A stretch of DNA of 64,000 nucleotides from Leptasterias polaris (taxonomy: Eukaryota > Echinodermata > Asteroidea > Forcipulatida > Asteriidae), in NCBI GenBank assembly GCA_037783415.1, contig JAZGTN010000035.1, positions 4,588,001-4,652,000 on the forward strand. Reading direction: 5' to 3'. The notes under the pieces are model-generated. The model worked only from the letters and a program-made list of their open reading frames with translations, was not told the origin of the DNA and did not search any database. Positions within the stretch are counted from its first letter, which is position 1. Every line of letters starts with the position of its first letter. Position numbers and translations under genes: made by a program. Below, piece after piece: positions 1 to 8,445 of this stretch.

Positions 1-79
1 CCCAAAGTACCGCCAGGGCAGCATGTCGGCACTACGCATACCAACCAATCATCTCCAGCGGCCGGAATTCCCATTCAAC

Positions 80-181
80 TAGACCCAGTAACTGGGGCGC
101 TGTACTCCTTTTTTAAAATTTTGACATCATCGGATGTCAAAATTTTAAAAAAGGAGTACAGCGCCCCAGTTACTGGGTCTA
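80..181. mobile_element. Foldback MITE, 102 bp, with 9-bp target duplication
   Basis: Two perfectly complementary 49-bp arms (80-128 and 133-181) are separated by only 4 bases, so the element is almost one palindrome. It begins TAGACCCAG and ends CTGGGTCTA. The 9-bp direct repeat CCATTCAAC flanks it exactly at 71-79 and 182-190, as expected of a target-site duplication. It has no coding capacity. A 9-bp duplication is typical of Mutator-like elements; that superfamily assignment is inference. Confidence 0.85.
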
Positions 182-440
182 CCATTCAACATAAATAAGA
201 ACGTGATCTCAAAACCACTTTTTAGTTTGAACTGTATCTATCATCAACATAATCTACTTTGTACTTACATATCCTTCTATCATATCTGCAAATTTCAACC
301 CGTTCCTTGTCCCAGATCCCATTGTTCGTACAAATTGAATAAAGCCGGCGTCCTCTCGATTTGGCATGACATCGATTTGGCATCATGACGTCGTACTCTC
401 TCTCCGGACGACTCAACGCATAATATATTGTTCCGTCGAC

Positions 441-510
441 GTCCCAACTTGACAATCGTCCCAACTATGGTCCAAACTTGGGGGCGTCCCAACTGTAGTT
501 GGGATCGCCC
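441..510. repeat. GTCCCAACT palindromic repeat cluster
   Basis: Several copies of GTCCCAACT and its complement occur within 70 bp, including CCCAACTGTAGTTGGG. A related cluster with CCCAACTACAGTTGGG lies at 1546-1612. Probably fragments of an inverted-repeat element. Confidence 0.4.
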
Positions 511-1545
511 ATAGAACTCTACAGTACAGTCTGTACATAGAGAAAGGACCTGTACTCAACCTCGTTCCCAGTGGTGTACGATCTCACCAGGCGCCATGTT
601 GTTTTCTTTCCCAGAATGCATCGCTCGATCATATCCCCCTGGAAGTGTGACTTTGAAATATCCAAATACTGTATAAGGGATATTTTAATTAGCTTTGTGG
701 TTGATCCATTTTGTGTTAGCGACTGGGGAATATACCAGGGATATATCCACTGGCGTGTTTCTTGTCTAGTCATTGGGGACCCAAATCATCCTTCATGGGG
801 AACCCTGGTCGTCCTTCAAGGGGTATACCCAGGTCAACCTACTACGCAGAGCGCGCTGTCAAAGGACGCACAAGTCATAGGGCAACTGCCCCCCTCTCAT
901 TCTTTTTCAATCTTGTTATACATTTAACTGTATGCAGTTTAGGGTGCCCATATAAAAACATGATTCATTTGAAATGTATCGCGTCAAAATACGTGCATTT
1001 TTACACGTGCGTACTAAGCGCTCGACAAGCGACTATAGGGCCGATCGAAAGTTTTTAACAAGCGTACACACGCGCGCATGACAGTCACTTTGGGTGAGCG
1101 CCAATCAGCGTTGATTTTTAGTGTTTCCCTTCCAGGGGTTAGGGAGACGTACGCGGACGGCGCGCTGCCCATAGCGAGGATGACCTGTACTAGCCTCCGC
1201 GAAGCAGGCGTCGAGCTCCCGACCCCCCTGCTCAACTTGTTAATTATGTGGGTTTTGAGCCCAGTTTTGGCTTAAGAATAGTAGGCCTAGAATATGACAT
1301 GGATGAGTGTGAAATTTGTCATTATGTGCCTGTAGTTTTGGTGCCAACCTTTTCATAAAAAAAACCTAAAAAGGAGGTGGGAATATTCCTCCTAATTTAC
1401 CCTGCTGCATGAAGTCTACTTTTTTGATCGACCTTCACAAATATAATTTTTCTTGGATTTTAATATCAGTATCACACATAAACAACCTGCAAATGCTTGC
1501 TCGGCTAGGCGCTAGTGCTAGTGGTGTAGTACCCTGTACAATTAC

Positions 1546-1612
1546 TACTGTCCCAACTACAGTTGGGATGCCCCAACTTGAACACTCAAGTTGGGACCAG
1601 TCGTTGGGGCAG
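1546..1612. repeat. GTCCCAACT palindromic repeat cluster, second copy
   Basis: Contains CCCAACTACAGTTGGG followed by further CCCAACTTG/CAAGTTGGG inverted motifs, like the cluster at 441-510. No coding content. Confidence 0.4.
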
Positions 1613-1900
1613 AACACATACTGCGCAAACGTAAAAACACACGCCGCCGCCGACGACCGATAACGACGGACCAACTCGACCTAGAAGAAACGTGCGTTTA
1701 GTTTACTAACTCGACCTGTGGCTGACATGGGACTTTAGACTCGACCGTACGGTCGAGTTCGTTGATGTGGCGAGAAGAGTTTTGTAACTGTGTACAGTGT
1801 AGTGTAGTTGTGTCATCGACATTGTTTTCTTTTACGGAAACAAATCACAAAAGACAATTTATTTAAATAAACGATGCTGTGAAAGAGGAGCACACTTAAA

Positions 1901-1930
1901 ATGGGTGGCTGGAAACTGGAGACTGTCCGA
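1901..1930 (+). CDS. PET100: PET100-like exon 1 (coding part)
   Basis: Encodes MGGWKLETVR and ends at a strong GTAAGT donor. Phase 0. Confidence 0.88.
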
Positions 1931-3498
1931 GTAAGTCGACCAAAGTTATGTTCATTTGAAAACCGAAGCGATTATGAAATCATGGAAATGTGGCTTTACC
2001 AGTTGTGATATGTGAATAAACTCGCAGGCAATGATGAGCATTGTGTAATATTCTAATAATGTGTATTTTTCATCTTGTTTAATGTTTCAGATGGGCATCT
2101 ATGTCTTCTTTCCTGTTGCAATGTTCTACTGTTTCAATAGAACAGAACTTTTTGAGAAATATGTCACTCAGAAAGTGGTGAGCAAATTATAATAATATTA
2201 ATTATTATTGCATTTTATTTTAAAATTCTTTTTCATTTAAAAATTAAAGTAAGGCAGTGGATTATTTTGCTGAGCTATGCAGCAACTGTCAGAAATTTTA
2301 CATTTTGGGCCCCTGCTACTTGTGTATGCAACAAAGAGGGCGCTATAAAATCGGTAAAAAAAGTATAAAGTATAAAAATAAGTAAAAGTAGCCTAGTATA
2401 AAGTAAAAGTATAAAACCTAGTGCCAGCAATACCAGCAATAATATAAATGTTTCTTAAGTAAAAAACTAAGCTAGATTGGCTACCCCACATACTTTTTTT
2501 AACTTGGTAAATAAAATAATCCCATATTACACTAAAAATCATGCACTTATTTGAAAAAGATGCCCAATCTGGTTGCCACTTATTCATTTATTTGTCAACC
2601 AACAATAACATAAATCTTATTTACCCAGGCAAATGATTAGCCTATATTATACTCCTGACCTTGGTCAAAACAGGTGAAAAAGTGGCGGTTGGATTGGCAC
2701 CTATTCCTAATGTCATTTTAACTTTTGAAGTCTTTAAATCATGTATTTTTTGTTCATTTCTGCAGAAAGCAATGTATCCTCCAGAAGATCAAATGCATGT
2801 AAGTTTATTTTCCTTTTTTGATTTTAAATAATGCTTTTAAAGTATTCTTTAAAGAATTGTTAATGTTGACATTTGACAATAACCCTTCTTTCTACACTTG
2901 TGAAAAAGTTCTTAAATGTTTGTCGCTGTGAAAGCGTGCCTTCTCTCTTTGCGAATCTTGCAACACTGTTGATGTTCTAGCTTGACTGCAGTCTTCCCAG
3001 ACAGTATCACGAGAGGCATGGGAGAATTGATGACTATTACCGCAACAAACATTAAACAACTTCCACAAGTCTACCTTTTTATCCAGGGAATCACATTCCT
3101 TTATTTTATATCAAATAATAAACCACAAGGGAAACTGACTGGGTAAATTTTAAATGATTTGGGGTTGAACAAAGAAAAATTGACTAGAGCGGGATTTGAA
3201 CCAACGACCTCCGGATTAACGTGCCGGCGCTCTACCAACTGAGCTATCTAGCCCTATGTTGGTGGCCTCCTTTATTTTATGTCAGAGTCAACCATCAGTA
3301 CCAAACAAAGCTTGACAAATGTAATTTAGCATTAATTAAAATTGTAAAAAAAAATTTTTGACAATATAGCGAAAGGAGTTTGATGACCTTAGAGCAAGGA
3401 TGGAAGAAAGGAAAGCTTTGAAGCAAAAACAAGAAGAAGAGGAGAGTCTACGCCGGATGGAGCATCTCAAACATCATAGCATCTCGGCCAAAAGTTGA
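1901..3498 (+). CDS. PET100: PET100-like cytochrome c oxidase (complex IV) assembly factor, 4 exons
   Basis: Joining 1901-1930, 2091-2177, 2766-2798 and 3370-3498 gives one 92-residue frame ending in TGA. All introns are GT-AG and all junctions are phase 0. Residues 1-12 (MGGWKLETVRMG) and the hydrophobic stretch IYVFFPVAMFYCFN match the start and the single membrane helix of PET100, including the family's FPVAMF motif. YPPED (residues 43-47) matches the conserved YPPE/WPPE motif. A charged Arg/Glu/Lys-rich tail follows, as in the human protein, which is about 20 residues shorter. PET100 is an inner-mitochondrial-membrane biogenesis factor for cytochrome c oxidase. The start is the only ATG in phase before the first donor, and the MGxWKLE context fits the family. 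The assignment rests on motif recognition, not on an alignment I could run. Confidence 0.9.
2091..2177 (+). CDS. PET100: PET100-like exon 2, membrane helix
   Basis: 29 codons starting MGIYVFFPVAMFYCF after a TTTCAG acceptor, with a GTGAGC donor. Contains the single transmembrane segment and the FPVAMF family motif. Confidence 0.92.
2766..2798 (+). CDS. PET100: PET100-like exon 3
   Basis: 11 codons, KAMYPPEDQMH, between a TTCTGCAG acceptor and a GTAAGT donor. Carries the conserved YPPE motif. Confidence 0.9.
3122..3283 (-). mobile_element. tRNA-Asn-derived SINE in PET100 intron 3
   Basis: On the minus strand, about 3258-3188 reads as a tRNA-like head: GGGCTAGATAGCTCAGTTGG with A box, anticodon loop ACGTTAA (GTT, Asn) and B box GGTTCAAAT. 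It is followed by the family's shared tail, which includes GTCAATTTTTCTTTGTTCAA. The imperfect anticodon stem and the multiple copies argue for a SINE, not a working tRNA gene. Confidence 0.75.
3370..3498 (+). CDS. PET100: PET100-like exon 4 and stop
   Basis: 42 codons plus TGA, beginning RKEFDDLRARMEERKALKQK after an AATATAG acceptor. This charged helical tail is equivalent to the PET100 C-terminus. Confidence 0.9.
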   Translation, partial: RKEFDDLRARMEERKALKQKQEEEESLRRMEHLKHHSISAKS

Positions 3499-3527
3499 AC
3501 TAAAAGAAATGAGAAAAGAACGTGGAC

Positions 3528-3640
3528 ATGCCAAGGCGATTTTCATTTTGCAAAGGGCACTTCCTTTTGAAAATTCTTAAAGCCTATGAGAAACTTTTCA
3601 AGGGACAAGGCCAAAACCAGGGCCCACATGCTTTATTGAT
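3528..3640. repeat. Interspersed repeat fragment in PET100 3'UTR
   Basis: Shares the segment around GATTTTCATTTTGCAAAGGG and the CCAAGGC...CCAGGG motifs with copies at 26520-26665, 61520-61665 and (inverted) 43540-43690. It sits just after the PET100 stop codon. Confidence 0.55.
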
Positions 3641-3735
3641 GTCTAGTCATAGTATTATGACCATGTGTTTAGATCAATTGTTGGAATCTTTGTCAATCTG
3701 AGATTGGGCAGAAAGAATCGGATTTGCAGATTGCT

Positions 3736-4185
3736 AATAGACTGTGCAAGTCTCATGCGTATCGAAAAGTAGAACACAAGTCGAACGAAGACTTGTCTGA
3801 AATCAGATCTTCTCTTGAAAATAAAAATTCTCACAGCAATGTTGTATGAATACAATTTCAGTTTTTATATAACACAAATAACATCGAAAAAAAGTAAGGA
3901 TACTTGTTAGCTGAATTAACTCTATAAACCATGCATTGTAAGTATGTTTGAAAATATGTTTTTTCAGAAACCCCAAATTTGTGCAAACATTACTTAGGAA
4001 AAATTCTTTCTTTTTTTCACAAGTAACTAAGGTCAAGTATTATTCTTGGTTTTTTGTTTGTTAAATTTTATTTTACATTCATATATTAAAAAATAGTTAA
4101 TGGCCCAACGTTCATCTCAAAATAATTCTTACAGCAATAAACTTTGCTAAACTCCAAGTACACATGAGACTTGCACAGTCTATTG
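3736..4185. mobile_element. 450-bp inverted-repeat element (AATAGACTGTGCAAG family)
   Basis: The left end has AATAGACTGTGCAAGTCTC and the right end its reverse complement GAGACTTGCACAGTCTATT, giving a terminal inverted repeat of about 22 bp. Related ends occur at 27699-27846 and 54414-54895. It has no ORF that looks like a protein. Confidence 0.65.
3820..3825 (+). terminator. Candidate PET100 polyadenylation signal AATAAA
   Basis: First AATAAA after the PET100 stop, 322 bases downstream. It lies inside the inverted-repeat element at 3736-4185. Not tested by transcript data. Confidence 0.4.
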
Positions 4186-5130
4186 TTTACTCACAAGGAT
4201 TGCAAGAAAAGTTTTTAATTACCAGCAGTAACTTTATTTTTCCTCACATAACAATATTACATACTGTATATTAGCAGCCGTTACATAACATTTTTTCAGA
4301 AAACATAAATACTAGATTTGATATTCATACATTTGGGGGGTGTTAGTCGAGATTTAATGTTTAAAACATTCACTCAGGTGGTAACATGATGTTTTGCTTG
4401 AAGATTTCAGAAAGTTGGGTCGTTATTTTAAGTTCTTGTAGAATTGCTTGTGGAATAAGGCAAAATAAAAATAAAAACATGTTTAACGTCAAAAATGGCC
4501 AGCCTATTTTTCAAAAATGCGATTTTATTTTTATTTTTTCCTCTCTTTTTTTCTAAAAGGAAGTGTGCGGGGACGCTAAACTTTTATTTGGCCTAATATT
4601 TTGACACAACCATCTTGGGGGCCTTTTCCAAACCTCGGCTTGGGCTCTGATATCAATATTGTTGCAATGTGCATTTTACACGGTCTGGAAAAAGCCCTTA
4701 GGTTATCCACAAGGACGATGCTTTGATCAGTCTGGTACCATCCATTTCACAGGTAACTAGACAATCAAAGGCCAGTGTAATAAAATATGTTGTTACTTGT
4801 ATATTCAATTTAAAGTGTAATTCTTTACATTTAACATCTTTGTACATAGTTACCATACTGATTAAAAAATAATTGCAGCCCAAATAATATATAACACCTT
4901 CTTGAGATTTTTTTTTTTTGTGACAGTATATTATGTTTGACCTGACATTCTCAGAAAGACAATTGTAAACAGGAAATAATTAAAGGTGCTTTTGGGCAAG
5001 ATTGTTGAATCCAAAGTGTGTTTCTGGAAGTATTTCCTCCGACATTGACAGGGTTGCAATATGTACATGAAGTTTTTCATAAATCGAGATTGATGCATGG
5101 AACTCCTAGCTTGGACCTAGATGTGGTCTT
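4186..5130. other. Non-coding AT-rich intergenic stretch
   Basis: No supportable exon. 4600-4690 resembles an inverted copy of the repeat at 57835-57960 (shared GGCTTGGGCTYTGATATCAA motif). The rest is unassigned. Confidence 0.45.
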
Positions 5131-5755
5131 AACCCTCCTACTGCTTGACCATTTAATATCACCCACTGAGGGTGAATGCATCTACGCAGTACACAGTCAA
5201 CCCTCCTACTGTCTGACCATTCAGTATCATCCACAGTAGATCTGAACTATAGATAAAAAACTAAGCCAGTTTGCTAAATGGTATAATTTGGTGAATACAC
5301 ATTACACAGTCAACCCTCCTACAGTCTGATCATCCAATGTGGTTTTGAATTATAGATAAACTATTCCAGACTGCAGTATGATTTGGTGAATGCATCTTCA
5401 CAGTACAGTCAACCCTCCTACTGTCTGACCATTAGTATCATCCACAGTAGATCTGAACGATAGATACAAACTAAGCCAGTTTGCTAAATGGTATAATTTG
5501 GTGAAGACACATTACACGGTCAACCCTCCTACAGTCTGACCATTCAATATAATCCAATGTGTTTTTGTATGACGAATAAATCAAACTTCAGTATGACATC
5601 ATGTGGTAAATGCATCTACAGTTAACCCTACTACTTTCTGACCAATCAACATTATCCCACTGTGGTTTTGAATGATAGATAAATGATGTCATTTGGTGAA
5701 TGCACAATCTACCCTCCACATTTCTGACCATTCAGTGTCAATCCTCTACTGTGAT
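5131..5755. repeat. Dimeric tandem repeat array (about 100-bp units)
   Basis: The phrase CAACCCTCCTAC(T/A)GTCTGA recurs near 5199, 5310, 5409 and 5521, with degraded units before and after. Alternate units differ: one type has ATCCACAGTAGATCTGAAC and about 112 bp, the other CCAATGTGGTTTTGAATTAT and about 100 bp. The repeat is therefore a two-unit higher-order array. No coding content. Confidence 0.8.
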
Positions 5756-6570
5756 AAATTATGCCAGCCTGCAATTTAATAGCACTCCGCACAAATGTTA
5801 AAAAATAGAAGCTCAATATGGTGATGTCATGCAAGTACTCGGATCTCGGACAATGTGTCAAACTTCACTGACACGCCCAAGCCATTGTCAGTGTTTTATG
5901 ATTCCTCGTAAGTACTGTGATTGCGTGAGTGGTGGAAAGTTTATCTGATGTCCGGTCATTTTGAGCAAAGTGGTGCATTTGTGCGAATGCATATATCTGT
6001 AAACAGTTCTCTGCACAGCTGCGCCAACCAATTGAATGGTTTCAAAAACTTGGTGCATCAGCCGGAAAATTTCATGACAGACTAACGCTGTCTTTTGCTT
6101 GACATGGGTACATGTGATGGGTTTGAAGATGCTAGCTCTAGAGTGAATCAAAGACAATTGATGTGTTGCAAATATTCAAGGAAAGTGCTGTGTGGAAGTA
6201 GTTTCACGGAGTAGTTTCAACGGAGCGTGAAAGTAATTTCACGGAGACTCAATTGCATATAGAGTTAAACAAGTTCTTAAACATGTACATCATCTACAAT
6301 CATCTACATTGTGGGCAAGTTTCCCACAATTGAACTACTGTTTAATACGACCTTTACCTTAGTAAATATATTTACATGTAGGCCATACATGTTGCCAGTA
6401 ATACAATAACACCTGTTGGGTTAAGACAACTCTTTTTAATTACACCTGTTCGTGATGAGTATGACCAAAGTAGACGTATAACTGACTGTATTTAATGACA
6501 CTGAATCAATGCATCAATTTTATATGACGACCACAAAATCACACAAAAATAATATATCAAGCTGCAAATG
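5756..6570. other. Non-coding intergenic stretch
   Basis: No exon, RNA gene or clear repeat end recognised. Confidence 0.4.
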
Positions 6571-6800
6571 GACAAGGGAAACTGACTGGGTAAATTTTAA
6601 ATAATTTGGGGTTGAAAAAAAAAAAAATTGACCACAGCTGGATTTGAACCAATGACCTCCAGTTTAACATGTCGGTGCTCTAACAACTGAGCTATCTAGC
6701 CCTAGGTTGGCAGTCTCTTTTTTTTTTTATATCTTTGTTCGGGGGTGCCAGTCAGAAGCCATACAACACCTTGACAGGCACGACATACACAAAAATTCAT
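6571..6800 (-). mobile_element. tRNA-Asn-derived SINE, diverged copy
   Basis: Minus-strand tRNA-like head around 6700-6630 (GCTAGATAGCTCAGTTG, B box GGTTCAAAT), with the family flank AACTGACTGGGTAAATTTTA on one side and GGGGTGCCAGTCAGAAGCCA on the other. The A-rich run and substitutions suggest an older copy. Confidence 0.65.
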
Positions 6801-7459
6801 ATTTACCCGGCAAAACTCTTGCCGGATTCTTTGCAGCTAAAAAGTACAATGTACCGGGAGAAATAAGCACCTTTCAAAAATGGTTAAGCAAACGTATCGT
6901 TACAAGTGTGCAATCCAATATGATATCGTTTTATGATACTGAACACCCTCACCATGGTTACACGTCAACTTCCAAATAAATATTGACAATCATAAATGTA
7001 CAATACTGTTTTGAACAATTCGAGTGCTAATTGTACACATATTTTGAATTGAATAATATGTATAAAAGAAATCAATTCCAAATATATTGGCAAAACAAAA
7101 ATTACTGTCAGATAAAGATATAAAGTGTTTTACAGGTACACGTACATAGGAAATAAAAACATTGTTTGTCTACATTTTATTATTTTTCTTGGAGCAACAG
7201 AAAGATTGACTGGAAAACAAGTGGGTTTGTGTTGGGAGGGATGCAAAATTAACCAAGTGGTAACTTGAGGTAACTCAAGATTGACCCCGGATAACCTTAT
7301 AAAAACCTTGAGATTAACGCCGGTTTAATTTTGCATTCCTCCATTACTAGTTACACGTTGCTACTCGCAATGAGCCAAACAGGGCTCAAAAGCGTGAATA
7401 TCTACACAATCTGATATGAGACTGCTTTGTTTGTTACAATTAAACTGTTGTAACTATCA

Positions 7460-7720
7460 CAGGGGTGAGAGACATTGCTGACAAAAAAGGTCTGAAACAA
7501 GGATCTAAATTTTAGGAGGTATGTCGAACAAAAAGTTTTTTAACCTTTTGGTAACCCTGAAGTTACAGATTTTAAGGAGTTTTGGGGAACAGAATCCTCA
7601 GAACTAGAGAAGCAGATCAAAGAACAGGATTTCTTTACACAAAATAACAGCTACTTCTTTCAACAGGCAGACTCCCCAAAAAACTCTGAATTCAGATAAG
7701 TCTGAACTTTCTCATCCCTG
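7460..7720. mobile_element. MITE with CAGGGGTGAGAG ends, copy 1
   Basis: Begins CAGGGGTGAGAG and ends TTTCTCATCCCTG, an inverted repeat of about 12 bp. Two related copies lie at 12592-12846 and 23052-23285. The short CAGGG ends are hAT-like, but I could not confirm an 8-bp target duplication. Confidence 0.6.
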
Positions 7721-8307
7721 CTAGCAGCATAATGAGCCTACGCCAGCGCTAAAATGGCTCCTGGAGGAAAGGTGTAACACTTGTCAGTGATCAACATTGG
7801 ACTGAAGTGCAGGCTTATTCTATGATACTTGATTAAATTGGATGTATTGGTCAAGATGGCAAACATTCTTGGTTATGTACAACTAAAATATAACAGATAA
7901 GGTTGCCCACTTTGGTGTAAAGACCCCTTGAGTTGGCCGCCATAGCCAGGGTCAAACAATGGAAGTGTGCGGGCATGTACACGCCACGCACACCTCACAA
8001 ACAATGATAGTCTTTATTGACCTCAGTGAGGGCGCTGTTTGGGCTTGTGATGTCATATACAAGGTAAACTACCTTGTTTATGAGGCACCTTAGCTTTTGG
8101 CTTGTCCTTCCTCTTTGACTCATTTGACCAATTCACGTTCCGGGGATTAAAAAAATGTCCGCTGTAGGCCAGTCGAGACAAACTTGGCATGTTTACATGT
8201 CATCCGACGTGACGTGGTTAACTGACACCCTAAAGTGAGGGCTAATCAACAGTCAATCAAAAACGGCCCCCTGTTGGTACAATTATAAGTTACTATCAAC
8301 GAGGGCG
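7721..8307. other. Probable EPS15 3'UTR and flank
   Basis: Lies directly downstream of the EPS15 stop codon on the minus strand. No ORF. A candidate polyadenylation signal is at 8013-8018. Confidence 0.45.
8013..8018 (-). terminator. Candidate EPS15 polyadenylation signal
   Basis: TTTATT on the plus strand reads AATAAA on the minus strand, about 290 bases after the EPS15 stop. Position fits, but other AATAAA motifs exist further on. Confidence 0.35.
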
Positions 8308-8445
8308 CTATGCGTCCGATGAGCCAGCTGCAGTCTTCACTGTAACCCCATCCGATTGACTCTTGTCTTGGTCCTGTGGTGTTGATTTACTCTCGTCTTG
8401 TTTGGCACCCTCTTGTGGTGGCCAGGCACTATCCCCAACCTCAAA
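8308..8445 (-). CDS. EPS15: EPS15 exon 21, C-terminus and stop
   Basis: Residues 1118-1162, [13 protein letters not shown] through AAGSSDA, then TAG. Acceptor CTTAG, phase 0. Hydrophilic Gln/Asp/Lys-rich tail with no ubiquitin-interacting motif. Confidence 0.82.
   Translation of the reverse strand, partial: FEVGDSAWPPQEGAKQDESKSTPQDQDKSQSDGVTVKTAAGSSDA

Larger units (their letters stand above)
191..1900. other. Upstream non-coding region of PET100-like gene
   Basis: I see no exon with homology here. Two short clusters of GTCCCAAC/GTTGGGAC inverted motifs (441-510 and 1546-1612) look like remnants of one palindromic repeat family. The PET100 promoter and 5'UTR should lie in the last few hundred bases before 1901, but I could not place a TATA box or initiator. 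Confidence 0.5.

Noticed and set aside
3188..3258. tRNA-Asn gene
   Set aside because: tRNA-like with A and B boxes, but the anticodon stem is imperfect, there are several diverged copies, and all sit in the same SINE context.
5131..5755. CRISPR-like array
   Set aside because: Units are about 100 bp, diverged and without short identical repeats separated by unique spacers; the genome is eukaryotic.
6707..6979. 90-codon plus-strand ORF
   Set aside because: Starts inside the SINE-derived sequence and has no recognisable domain.
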